The notes beneath the pieces were generated by a model. That model made no database searches and was not told where the DNA came from. It saw only the letters and a list, made by a program, of their open reading frames with translations. A program made the translations under genes and the position numbers. This document shows, piece after piece, positions 18,312 to 26,754 of a DNA stretch of 64,000 nucleotides; the first letter of the stretch is position 1; each line of letters begins with the position of its first letter. The DNA lies in assembly GCA_016714445.1 (NCBI GenBank), contig JADJNF010000008.1, forward strand, positions 1,229,963 to 1,293,962, given 5' to 3'. This stretch comes from Saprospiraceae bacterium (GTDB lineage: Bacteria > Bacteroidota > Bacteroidia > Chitinophagales > Saprospiraceae).

Positions 18312-18617
18312 ATGGCTACTTTATCTTTAGCTTTCCATTCTGGTCAGTTAGTCCAGACTAGGGTTTTTGATGCATGTTGTGAGCATCTTCCATTTTTTAC
18401 TTTTGTCCGTTCATCCATAGCTCGCCATCTTCAGGGTGATTGGGGTGATTGTTGCGAGCAGGATCGAGACAGTAACGATATTGCACTTCAGGGTGGTGGC
18501 AGGCTCTTTTCAGTCTATCACATACCTGCAGGGCTCTTTGCTCTTGAGAGCAAGATTTGGATCATCACTGAGAGTGACAGATCATACACCACTGTATTGT
18601 TTCCCAGTGAGTATTGA
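18312..18617 (+). CDS. Plasmid/ICE-type small protein (WIITExDRS family), paralogue 1
   Basis: This 101-residue protein matches a widespread but unnamed plasmid and integrative-element family. The pattern is FxxGQxVxT near residues 8-16, a GDWGDxxxxDRxxN block at 42-55, ALxxGxRLxSxY at 58-69 and the terminal KIWIITESDRSYTTVLFPSE. I know the pattern from many mobile elements, where it is annotated only as a plasmid-related protein. The gene is intact, unlike most of the island, and ends in its own terminator. The paralogue 70 bases downstream keeps the same order of motifs. Function unknown. Confidence 0.7.
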   Translation: MATLSLAFHSGQLVQTRVFDACCEHLPFFTFVRSSIARHLQGDWGDCCEQDRDSNDIALQGGGRLFSVYHIPAGLFALESKIWIITESDRSYTTVLFPSEY

Positions 18618-18625
18618 TCTTACAC

Positions 18626-18653
18626 AGCCCTGTCAGTCTTGGCAGGGCTTTTT
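18626..18653 (+). terminator. Intrinsic terminator
   Basis: AGCCCTG (18626-18632) pairs with CAGGGCT (18643-18649), followed by a run of T. It separates the two paralogous genes. Confidence 0.75.
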
Positions 18654-18687
18654 ACTTAATCTTTTTTTCACAATTTAAATTTCATTT

Positions 18688-19014
18688 ATGAGACACACAT
18701 ATCGTCTTCCAGGTCTTACCTTTGATCCTGGTACCATTGTTTTCAGTCCTGGTATTACATCGGCTTTACAGATTTCATCTGCACTCAGAGAGTATATTGA
18801 TCATTTCTTAGAGTGTCATCTTGCTACAGATTTTGGAGTTATTTCCAGATCCACCCGTTTTGAAAATACACTTGCTGCTCTGTTGGATAGTGGTCATCTT
18901 ACATCCAGATATTTTCTTCCACATGATATTTGTCCACCGCATTCAGGATTGATTATCACCACCTATCTGGATGAGCGCACGACGACCATCAGATTTGCAT
19001 CAGAGCAGGAGTAG
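18688..19014 (+). CDS. Diverged paralogue 2 of the WIITExDRS family
   Basis: This 108-residue protein follows the layout of its upstream neighbour: FDPGTIVFSPG at residues 12-22, DFGVISR in place of GDWGDxx, an N-x-x-A-A-L block, SRYFLP, then GLIITTYLDERTTTIRFASE in place of the WIITExDRS end. The most conserved Trp and the ADRS/SDRS element are missing, so it may have a changed role. It is separated from paralogue 1 by a terminator and followed by another hairpin, which implies separate transcription. Tandem duplication followed by divergence is my inference. Confidence 0.6.
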   Translation: MRHTYRLPGLTFDPGTIVFSPGITSALQISSALREYIDHFLECHLATDFGVISRSTRFENTLAALLDSGHLTSRYFLPHDICPPHSGLIITTYLDERTTTIRFASEQE

Positions 19015-19024
19015 TATATTTTTA

Positions 19025-19051
19025 TAGCCTTGGTCTATTCGACCAGGGCTA
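19025..19051 (+). terminator. Strong hairpin after paralogue 2
   Basis: TAGCCTTGGTC (19025-19035) pairs with GACCAGGGCTA (19041-19051), with one G-T pair. The T run lies before rather than after it on the + strand, so it may not end transcription efficiently. Confidence 0.5.
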
Positions 19052-19116
19052 CCTACCAACTCTTTATTACTAAGTAGTTTATCCATTCAAAACATGCCTT
19101 ATTTAATGTTTGCCAT

Positions 19117-19203
19117 ATGCCTTTTTACGAACGATCTCGGCAAAAGACATGGGAAAGTCCCACCCCACAATTTGAAGCCTCCCACGAAACTACTTTTTAC
19201 TGA
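19117..19203 (+). CDS. Possible 28-residue small protein
   Basis: The frame MPFYERSRQKTWESPTPQFE continues for eight more residues and has a hydrophilic, protein-like composition. The longer overlapping frame (19094-19330) does not. The only support is composition, so this remains doubtful. Confidence 0.25.
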   Translation: MPFYERSRQKTWESPTPQFEASHETTFY

Positions 19204-19256
19204 AATCGCTTTTTATTTATTGTCATGTTATATATTTGTATCCTCATCTTATTTAC

Positions 19257-19652
19257 TTGAAACTGATACATTTCTTAATCTTTTTCTTGGCCTGCCAGAC
19301 ATCTTCCTACGATGGTACCTATTGTTCTGATATAATAAGGTATAATCCTAACACAGGTAAGGAATCGTCATATACCTTACTAATAGACATTGATGATAAT
19401 TATCTGGACGCTATTCATTGGCCAAATGGTGGCCAATCAGATTCAGATGATCTAGGTATGGTTAAATTTAATTCCAATACTGTTAGCTTTTCAGATCTTA
19501 AAGGCCGTCAAAATAAAAAAAAGATAACAGGCGATGATGATAATGCTTTCCTTATGGTTCAAAACTTGCACGATGTTCAGGAATCCAAAAGAATGGCAAA
19601 AAGAGTAAAAACAAAACTGGAACCTTCTGGCTTATTTTGGAGACATGAGTAG
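19257..19652 (+). CDS. Putative secreted lipoprotein
   Basis: From the TTG at 19257 the product begins MKLIHFLIFFLACQTSS, a compact lipoprotein signal with Cys at residue 13. The frame is open further upstream (from 19236), but that adds residues unlike a signal peptide. The mature part of about 118 residues is acidic and beta-rich (YTLLIDIDDNYLDAIHWPNG) and ends in a basic helix (SKRMAKRVKTKLEPSGLFW). Many islands in this phylum carry such lipoproteins; no family is recognised. It is the last protein gene before the tRNA. Confidence 0.5.
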   Translation: MKLIHFLIFFLACQTSSYDGTYCSDIIRYNPNTGKESSYTLLIDIDDNYLDAIHWPNGGQSDSDDLGMVKFNSNTVSFSDLKGRQNKKKITGDDDNAFLMVQNLHDVQESKRMAKRVKTKLEPSGLFWRHE

Positions 19653-19866
19653 TTAACTATTTTATAAATCTGGAGAAAAGTGATAAACCAAAAACTGACA
19701 CCTGTAGAATAATTTTTTCCCCTTCCCCCGGTTGTAATATAATTTATTTGTTTTTCCGCTGTGAGGAATTAATAATTTAAATACTAGATTTCTTTAAATG
19801 TTGTGCAAAATGTTGTACACAAAATAAAAAAAAGGAGCTACATTAACGTAACTGCTTGATTATCAG
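19653..19866. other. Non-coding boundary between island and tRNA
   Basis: This stretch is AT-rich with a short C run near 19723. It faces the 3' end of the tRNA, where an integrated element would have its attachment site. I see no second copy of the tRNA 3' end in the window. Confidence 0.3.
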
Positions 19867-19940
19867 TGGGCCCACCAGGACTTGAACCTGGGACCACCTG
19901 ATTATGAGTCAGGTGCTCTAACCAACTGAGCTATAGGCCC
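19867..19940 (-). tRNA. tRNA with anticodon CAT (Ile2 or Met)
   Basis: The minus strand folds as a complete 74-base cloverleaf. The acceptor arm is GGGCCTA with TGGGCCC, the D arm contains AGCTCAGTTGGTTAGAGC, the anticodon loop is CTCATAA and the T arm contains GGTTCAAGTCC. The CCA end is not encoded. With anticodon CAT it is either elongator Met or Ile2, in which the C is modified to lysidine. The GGGCCTATAGCTCAG start is more like Ile2 of this phylum as I recall it, but this needs identity-element analysis. Confidence 0.95.
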
Positions 19941-20393
19941 AAAAAGAAAAACATAACAGTGGTCAGATTTCTTAGCGGCTGCAAAATTAATAAGAAAAAT
20001 CATTTAGACAAATATATCATTACTATTTTAATCTATTTGTTTCTAAAAAACCAAATTGATCAACCACTTACTCTGGTAATGTTTCAATTGTGCTTGGGAA
20101 TTTTAGCTGTTCTGTTTAAGTTTATATTTAAATCAGTAAATAAATATCAGTGCAGATTTAATTTATCTCTTGTGCTTCAGGACGTTGTGAATTAACATAT
20201 TGATATTTTTTGAATACAAATTTAATGTGTATTAAAATTCCTGAATTTCAGAAGATTAAATATATTTGTGCTACCTTTTTAAAGGGGAATGTTATGACCA
20301 ATCATGTAGATGTCGTCATCGTTAATTTTTAATTTAATTTCTAATTTGAAGCATTTGAAAAACTCTTCACTTTGTAATTTTAAAACGTTTAAA
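19941..20393. other. Spacer with promoter for T9SS gene
   Basis: A 78-codon + frame at 19959-20195 starts directly at the tRNA end and has no protein-like composition, so I leave it out. TATATTTG at 20261-20268 matches the TAnnTTTG promoter form about 125 bases before the ATG at 20394. Nothing else is recognised. Confidence 0.45.
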
Positions 20394-23300
20394 ATGAACC
20401 AAATACACATTAATTATTCATGGAAATTGTTTTCAGCTTTCATAACATTTGTACTTTTCTCTTCATCAGTCTATGGTCAGAATATTTATTTTGGCGAACC
20501 TGTTCAAGTGGTAGGTTCCTTTAATGGGTATAATGTAAATCCCTACAATTCGGATTATCGTACTACTACTTTCCGAAGGGTGAGTACTTCATCATCATTT
20601 CCAACAGATGGTCGAGGTCAGTGGGCCACTACCATCAATGTGCAGAATTCAGGTGGTAACGTAACTCCTGTAAATATGACAGGAGGTGGAGGAAATGGAT
20701 TTTTATTTATTTCAGGCCCAGGCAGCAACAGATTTCAGAATAAATGGGTATTCGGTGGTATCGGACAAGGTACATTAAATGAAATCAATGATATCACATG
20801 TTACAATTGTGGTGAAGACATGGGACTCAATATGTCTGTACCCGGTTATTATACCTTTGTTCTGAACGATTGCGGTTATACCGGATTTAATGCTAAATTT
20901 TATACGGGATATACTTCTGCTTCTCCTGTGGCTGTCACCAGATCATCACAGACTTCCAGCGGAAGCAATGCTGTGATAAGTATCAACACAAGTGCTGCTC
21001 CATCAACAGGTGAAAATATTTATGTTCGCTATCGGGTGGGAATCAATGACTTTTCTGCTTCTACATCTGTGGTTCAGGCTTCTGGTAGTGGCACATCCTG
21101 GACAGCTACTATTCCGATTCTATCTTGTGATCCGGTATATTATTATGTTTACAGCAGTACCCGTACTTTGGCACAGATTGCTGCTGATTCTGAGGGCAAC
21201 CGCTCATTGGCTGTTTTGCGTTATGATGACAATGGAGGAAATAATTATGAAATTTTATTTGGAGTAAATCAACCATCCAATCAGACAGTTTGTAACAATG
21301 CGGCTACTTCTACTGTAACCTTTTCAGGGGCAGTTGGCGGTACAATATTTAACTGGACAAACAACAATCCTTCCATCGGTCTTCCGGCCAGTGGTACCGG
21401 AGATATACCTTCATTTATAGCAACCAATGTTAGCAATGTGCCTGTTGTGGCTACGATTACGGTTACTCCTTTTTTAACTCCATCGGGATCAAATCCTCCA
21501 ACCGGGTGGTCCTTCTCCAAACCTTTTAAAATTACAGAAAATTCGGGATCAAACCTAACAGACTATCAACTAAGAATTATTGTAAATACACAGGAATTAA
21601 TAACAGCAGGTTCACTAAAAGCAGATGGAAGCGATGTAAGGTTTGGGTACAATAATGGTTCCACCCTTTTAAATTATTGGATTGAAAGTGGCGTCAACAC
21701 AACTTCAACGGTGGTCTGGGTTAAACTTGATAATATTCCTGCATCTTCAGATAAGACAATCTTTATGTATTTTGGTAATCCACTTGCCAGTTCGGCATCT
21801 GCCATAGAAGGTACATTCGTAGGTCCACATTCCGCAACTGATAGTGTTGCCAGTGGCGGAGCAGGAGGGGCAACGTTAAGTCAGCGGGGTTTTAGATTTG
21901 CACCCAATGAGGATATTCTTGCTACTCATTTTGGTAAGCGGGAGCCAAATGGTTCTACTCGATACATAACACTTTTTGATTTTAACACACAAGCTATTTT
22001 ATCACAATTTCAAGTTTCAGGACCTGCTGGACAATATAATTACGGAGCTCTTCCTGCACCCTTATGGCTCACACAGAACACTCAATATACATTACAATTG
22101 TATCAAGGGTCATCAGATGGATATTATTTCGGGACATCAAGTCAGATTGGTCAACATCTTACTTATTTGGATATGAGATATTGTAACAGTTGTACACAAA
22201 ATACATTTCCTAACAATGTCCTAAACAACTATCATTATGGCTATCCGGATTTGTGGTATTTTACTAAGAATAATATTTCGCCGGCACCTACTTATGAAGC
22301 ATTTGATGAATGTTCAGGCCCTTCAAAAACCTTTACCATCACAGTTAATCCAACACCCGTAGTAAATCTAAGTGGTGAAGGTGTTTATTGCGGAGGAAGT
22401 ACGGTTGATCTGAATGCGACACCTGGTTTTGTTCAATATTCCTGGGATAGATGGGCTTATGGAACTTTACCTCAAACTACTCCCACTGTTTCTATATCAA
22501 AATCAGGCAACTACACCGTAGTAGTCACTGATGCCAATAATTGTACAGGTGCAAACGTTGCAACGGTTGAAATAGGGGATTATGTTTTTAATGGAGCAAT
22601 CAGCGGAAGCGATTTATCAAAACCCAACCGCCTCTTTAAACCAGGCGGTGCTCTTCCGGCATGTAATCTTACTTTGACATGTCCGGGAAATTCAGGAGCA
22701 GCAGGTCCTTTTCATTATGACCAATACAATATAACTAATACAGACAATAACAATAGCGTTTGTGCGGTGGTTTCCCTTTACCCTAAATGTACTTCCTTTT
22801 TAAATACGTCAGTATATCTCGGTACTTTTGATCCGTTAAACAATTGTCTGAATTATTTAGGAGATTCGAAACAATCATTTTATGGAGGAGCCTGGGTGTA
22901 TGATGTTATTATACCTGCCGGTGCTACTATAGTTGTAGTGGTAGACAATTTCACATCCGGTTCTTTTTGCAATGATTATTCTCTGGTGGTGGATGTACCC
23001 AGATCAGCTCCAGGGATAACAGTGGATCAGGGAAGTTCCATTTGTGCCGGTACTGACATAACACTGACCGCAAGCCCTGCAAATACTTACCTATGGAGTC
23101 CTGGAGGAAGCACTACACAGAGCATAACCGCTTCGCCAGTAAACAACACCAATTATCAGGTATTGCTGGGATATGGAAATAATGGTTGTACTGCGACCGC
23201 GTCTCAAAATATAAACATCACACCTTTGCCGTGTGGCTGGAGCGCAGAACCAAATGGGGTCAACTGTACCAATGGTAATAGCTTTACATACAATCAGACT

Positions 23301-24089
23301 TCTCAAATATTCACAGGAACAAGTACTAACTGCTATTATCCAAATCCATTTACCAGCGATCAAATGGCATTTGCACAATATGAACTGTGTGGCAATGGTA
23401 CTATCACGGCTGAAGTAACTTCCATCACTGGTACAGCCTTGGGCTGGGCAGGAGTAATCATGAGAGAAAACAATACAGCTGGTGCAAAAAAAGCACAACT
23501 GATGACCAATAGAAGTGATTTAAGCCGGAGGGAGTTTAGAACCACTACTAATGGACAGGCTTATCCCCATCAGTTTCCAAGCCAAAACAGATACTGGCTG
23601 CGCATTACTCGTGCCGGCAATCAGTTTGTAATGCACATATCGCCAAACGGGACCACCTGGTATCCTGCCGGTGCTCAAAATATAATAATGACTAATTGTA
23701 TAGAAATCGGGCTGGTGGTGACCAACTACAACCCCAACAGCACCGTCACAGCTACCTTTGCCAATGTGAGCGTCACTGGCGGGGTAACCCGACCAATAAT
23801 AGCTGACACAGGAAATATATTTGATGAACCACTTATCGCTGATTTCAATATGCTTCCAAATCCTTCAACTGGAACCGTCGAGTTGGATTTTAGCGCTTAT
23901 TCGAATAAAAATGTGCACTTGGAAATCTACAGCCTTCAAGGTAAAATGTTACATACAATCAGATATGATGAAGTAAATGATAAGGAAAACCTAGACTTAT
24001 CAAACTTCAACAGCAGTATGTATATCATCAGAGTCAGATCTGAAGGACTGCCTGATGTGACCAAAAGACTGGTACTAAATACCCATTAG
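20394..24089 (+). CDS. Large secreted T9SS protein with DUF2341 domain
   Basis: I chose ATG 20394 because it gives a clean signal peptide (LFSAFITFVLFSSSVYGQ) within the first 30 residues. The earlier in-frame start adds an unlikely leader. The protein is about 1231 residues. Residues about 370-480 are a DUF2341 beta domain (FKITENSGSNLTDYQLRIIV). Further along are Ig/PKD-like repeats with paired cysteines (CAGTDITLTASPANTYLWSP) and, at about 960-1140, a jelly-roll resembling DUF1349. The last 80 residues are a type A Por sorting domain (FNMLPNPSTGTVELDF ending RLVLNTH), so it should be exported and cell-surface anchored or released. It may be an adhesin or polysaccharide-binding protein. Confidence 0.88.
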   Translation: MNQIHINYSWKLFSAFITFVLFSSSVYGQNIYFGEPVQVVGSFNGYNVNPYNSDYRTTTFRRVSTSSSFPTDGRGQWATTINVQNSGGNVTPVNMTGGGGNGFLFISGPGSNRFQNKWVFGGIGQGTLNEINDITCYNCGEDMGLNMSVPGYYTFVLNDCGYTGFNAKFYTGYTSASPVAVTRSSQTSSGSNAVISINTSAAPSTGENIYVRYRVGINDFSASTSVVQASGSGTSWTATIPILSCDPVYYYVYSSTRTLAQIAADSEGNRSLAVLRYDDNGGNNYEILFGVNQPSNQTVCNNAATSTVTFSGAVGGTIFNWTNNNPSIGLPASGTGDIPSFIATNVSNVPVVATITVTPFLTPSGSNPPTGWSFSKPFKITENSGSNLTDYQLRIIVNTQELITAGSLKADGSDVRFGYNNGSTLLNYWIESGVNTTSTVVWVKLDNIPASSDKTIFMYFGNPLASSASAIEGTFVGPHSATDSVASGGAGGATLSQRGFRFAPNEDILATHFGKREPNGSTRYITLFDFNTQAILSQFQVSGPAGQYNYGALPAPLWLTQNTQYTLQLYQGSSDGYYFGTSSQIGQHLTYLDMRYCNSCTQNTFPNNVLNNYHYGYPDLWYFTKNNISPAPTYEAFDECSGPSKTFTITVNPTPVVNLSGEGVYCGGSTVDLNATPGFVQYSWDRWAYGTLPQTTPTVSISKSGNYTVVVTDANNCTGANVATVEIGDYVFNGAISGSDLSKPNRLFKPGGALPACNLTLTCPGNSGAAGPFHYDQYNITNTDNNNSVCAVVSLYPKCTSFLNTSVYLGTFDPLNNCLNYLGDSKQSFYGGAWVYDVIIPAGATIVVVVDNFTSGSFCNDYSLVVDVPRSAPGITVDQGSSICAGTDITLTASPANTYLWSPGGSTTQSITASPVNNTNYQVLLGYGNNGCTATASQNINITPLPCGWSAEPNGVNCTNGNSFTYNQTSQIFTGTSTNCYYPNPFTSDQMAFAQYELCGNGTITAEVTSITGTALGWAGVIMRENNTAGAKKAQLMTNRSDLSRREFRTTTNGQAYPHQFPSQNRYWLRITRAGNQFVMHISPNGTTWYPAGAQNIIMTNCIEIGLVVTNYNPNSTVTATFANVSVTGGVTRPIIADTGNIFDEPLIADFNMLPNPSTGTVELDFSAYSNKNVHLEIYSLQGKMLHTIRYDEVNDKENLDLSNFNSSMYIIRVRSEGLPDVTKRLVLNTH

Positions 24090-24111
24090 AAAATAGCTTA
24101 ATTAATTTTAA

Positions 24112-24147
24112 AAGACGGCCGCAACAATAGTTTCGGCTGTCTTTTTT
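24112..24147 (+). terminator. Intrinsic terminator after T9SS gene
   Basis: AAGACGGCCG (24112-24121) pairs with CGGCTGTCTT (24134-24143) with one G-T pair, followed by T residues. Confidence 0.85.
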
Positions 24148-24321
24148 ATTATACCAATTTTACATTTTAGCGGAATGGATTTATGGAGGAAAGCTTAAAA
24201 TAATGAAAATTACTTTTTACACTTGCTTACACACAAAATACCGTATCCAATGTGTAAAAATTACCAACTATTTTAAATGTTTTACAGGATAGTTTTTCTG
24301 AAATTGGATTCGAAAATAAAT

Positions 24322-24329
24322 TACTTTTG
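24322..24329 (+). promoter_or_regulatory. ligA promoter element
   Basis: TACTTTTG matches TAnnTTTG, 31 bases before ATG 24360. The in-frame TTG at 24327 lies inside this element and so cannot be the translation start. Confidence 0.65.
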
Positions 24330-24359
24330 CATTTTATCATTACAAATGTTCGCCAAAGT

Positions 24360-26483
24360 ATGTACACTCCTGAATCTCAACAACAATATATAGACCTTTC
24401 AAAAAAATTTCTATCCCTACCGGCGGATGTCAAAGATCTCGGTTTGTTGCGCGACGTTCTTATTTTCCATGAAAGAAAATATTACATTGAAGACAATCCT
24501 CTGATTTCTGATTTTGAATACGATCAGTTGTACAAACAGTTGGTGGCACTTGAAGAAGCTCATCCTGATCAGATCACTCCCGATTCGCCGACACAACGGG
24601 TAAGTACAGATTTGTCCGGGGATTTTCCGCCGGTGCAGCATACTGTCCCCATGCTTTCACTGGACAATTCGTACAACGAAGATGATCTCAATGATTTTGA
24701 TGCGGCTGTTAAAAAACTGTGTGGTTTACCGTCGGATATGGACATAGAATACTGTGTGGAGCCAAAGTTTGATGGCGGAAGTATAGCTCTAGTTTACGAA
24801 AATGATGTGTTGGTTCGGGCGGCAACACGTGGCAATGGAGTAATGGGTGAAGAAATGACTCCCAATGCAAAAACACTTCCTTCCATACCGTTGAAAGCCG
24901 GATTTTCATCCAAAGGCATAATAAAAGCAGAATTGCGGGGGGAAGCTCTGATCAGAAAAGACAATTTTGATCGCATCAACAAAGAACGGGAAAAAGACGG
25001 GCTCACATTATTTGCCAATCCACGAAATGCTGCCACAGGCGGACTCCGTACCAAAGATGCCAACGAGACCAGAAAGCGGGGGCTGGAAGCATTTATATAT
25101 CAACTGGCTTATGCGGTGGACAATAACAATACATCCGTGCTTCCAAAGTTACATTCGCACATAGCAGGAATTGATATGCTCGGCGAACTGGGTTTCAAAA
25201 TACCAAAAGATGAAAAATCTCTCTGCAGGAATATTGCAGAAGTACATCATTTTGTCAAATACTGGGAAAACAAAAGAGACACGTACCCATATGAGATAGA
25301 TGGCATGGTCGTCAAGGTAAATGATCTGGTACTGCAGGAGAAATGTGGTTTTACTACCCATCATCCACGTTGGGCCATTGCATTCAAATTTAAAGCTAAA
25401 CAAGCTACCAGTAAACTGATTGGCGTTGAATATCAGGTAGGTAAAATCGGATCCATCACCCCCGTAGCAAAAATAGAACCGGTGTATCTTGCTGGTGTAA
25501 CGGTGTCTTCTATTTCATTGCACAATGAAGAATTTATAACCAGCAAAGATCTTCGTCTTAGAGATACAGTTTTGGTCGAGCGAGCCGGAGATGTGATCCC
25601 TTACATCGTCAAATCTTTTCCTGAGCTGAGAAAAGGAGACGAAGAAGTTATAAAATTTCCGGAGTTTTGTCCGATCAATGATACTGAACAACAGGTAAAA
25701 CTCATCAAGGAAGAAGGAGAAGCGGCGTGGAGATGTCCCGATTGTGTCTGCGGCGCTCAAAACCTGCAGAAGATGATCTTTCATGTTTCCAAAGATGCCA
25801 TGGATATAGACGGGTTTGGTAAGTCATATGTAGAGCGTTTTTATGATCTCTGCTGGATAAAAGACATCAGTGATATTTACCGCCTTGACTATGAACAGAT
25901 TTCCGGACTTGAAGGATTCGGGAAGAGATCAGCAGAAAACATCAAAAAGGCCATAGATAAAGCCAAAAATAATCCGATACAAAGACTGCTACATTCTCTG
26001 AGTATCCATCATCTGGGTAAAAAGGCCAGTAAATTGATAGCAGAACAAATCAGTCATGTACTTGATCTGTGTGAATGGCCTGTCGAGCGATATCTGGAGA
26101 TCAAAGATATAGGACCTGTAGTGGCAGAAAATGTAAAAGCGTGGTTTTCAGACCCTGCAAATATCGATATGCTCCGCAATATGGAGTCATACGGAGTAAA
26201 CCTAAGTCAGACAGAAGAAGACAAACCTCTGCATGTTTCCGAGGACGGTGTATTTTATGGTAAAACCATCTTATTTACCGGTACGCTGCAGACGATGGGT
26301 AGAAAAGAAGCTGAAGAAATGGCAGCCAAAGCGGGAGCCAGAAATATATCAGCCATCAGTTCCAACCTAAATATACTTGTGGTGGGCGAAAAAGCGGGTT
26401 CAAAGTTAAAGAAAGCTCAGGATTTGGGTACGGTAGAAATATTGACGGAGGAGGAGTTTTTAGAGAAGATTGGGAAAGAGTAA
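24360..26483 (+). CDS. ligA: NAD-dependent DNA ligase
   Basis: LigA seals nicks during replication and repair, using NAD to adenylate a lysine. The start at ATG 24360 gives 707 residues. The N-terminal Ia domain contains YYIEDNPLISDFEYDQLY (41-58). The active-site Lys136 lies in EPKFDGGSIAL. An OB fold follows, then a zinc-binding segment, helix-hairpin-helix repeats (ISGLEGFGKRSAENI) and a C-terminal BRCT domain (GKTILFTGTLQTMGRKEAEE). The zinc segment is unusual: the first pair reads CPIN instead of CPxC, while the second part has three cysteines (RCPDCVCGAQ). Its promoter lies just upstream and it is probably expressed alone. Confidence 0.97.
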   Translation: MYTPESQQQYIDLSKKFLSLPADVKDLGLLRDVLIFHERKYYIEDNPLISDFEYDQLYKQLVALEEAHPDQITPDSPTQRVSTDLSGDFPPVQHTVPMLSLDNSYNEDDLNDFDAAVKKLCGLPSDMDIEYCVEPKFDGGSIALVYENDVLVRAATRGNGVMGEEMTPNAKTLPSIPLKAGFSSKGIIKAELRGEALIRKDNFDRINKEREKDGLTLFANPRNAATGGLRTKDANETRKRGLEAFIYQLAYAVDNNNTSVLPKLHSHIAGIDMLGELGFKIPKDEKSLCRNIAEVHHFVKYWENKRDTYPYEIDGMVVKVNDLVLQEKCGFTTHHPRWAIAFKFKAKQATSKLIGVEYQVGKIGSITPVAKIEPVYLAGVTVSSISLHNEEFITSKDLRLRDTVLVERAGDVIPYIVKSFPELRKGDEEVIKFPEFCPINDTEQQVKLIKEEGEAAWRCPDCVCGAQNLQKMIFHVSKDAMDIDGFGKSYVERFYDLCWIKDISDIYRLDYEQISGLEGFGKRSAENIKKAIDKAKNNPIQRLLHSLSIHHLGKKASKLIAEQISHVLDLCEWPVERYLEIKDIGPVVAENVKAWFSDPANIDMLRNMESYGVNLSQTEEDKPLHVSEDGVFYGKTILFTGTLQTMGRKEAEEMAAKAGARNISAISSNLNILVVGEKAGSKLKKAQDLGTVEILTEEEFLEKIGKE

Positions 26484-26524
26484 AACTTAACATTCATTTT
26501 AATGAAAGAAATAAAATGATTTAC

Positions 26525-26532
26525 TACCTTTG
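26525..26532 (+). promoter_or_regulatory. TAnnTTTG promoter element
   Basis: TACCTTTG lies 22 bases before the ATG at 26555. Confidence 0.5.
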
Positions 26533-26554
26533 TTTAAAATTAGTCTAAATAACA

Positions 26555-26743
26555 ATGACAGTTTTTTCCATAAAGAATATTACAGGTGAATTTGACAATC
26601 CGGTACCTTCAAAAGGGATCACTTCCGATTCTTATTATGCTTTACATGTCATTCATGACGGGATAATCATCCCCTTTGAAATGAAAAAATGCTGCAAAAA
26701 ATTTAAGAAGGGCAAACGATGTAAAAAGTGTCCTAACAATTGA
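26555..26743 (+). CDS. Small basic cysteine-containing protein
   Basis: A 62-residue protein starts at ATG 26555 behind a TAnnTTTG element. The N-terminal 40 residues look folded (ITGEFDNPVPSKGITSDSYY), and the C-terminal 20 are lysine-rich with four cysteines in two pairs (KCCKKFKKGKRCKKCPN), a possible metal- or nucleic-acid-binding tail. It is convergent with argH, with 11 bases between the stop codons. No terminator is evident between them. I do not recognise the family. Confidence 0.55.
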   Translation: MTVFSIKNITGEFDNPVPSKGITSDSYYALHVIHDGIIIPFEMKKCCKKFKKGKRCKKCPNN

Positions 26744-26754
26744 CCGATTTGGGT

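Noticed and set aside
19094..19330. 78-codon + frame overlapping the lipoprotein gene
   Set aside because: The overlapping frames at 19117-19203 and 19257-19652 have better protein-like composition and a signal peptide.
19959..20195. 78-codon + frame next to the tRNA
   Set aside because: It begins in tRNA-adjacent sequence, has no ribosome binding site, and its composition is that of translated AT-rich DNA.
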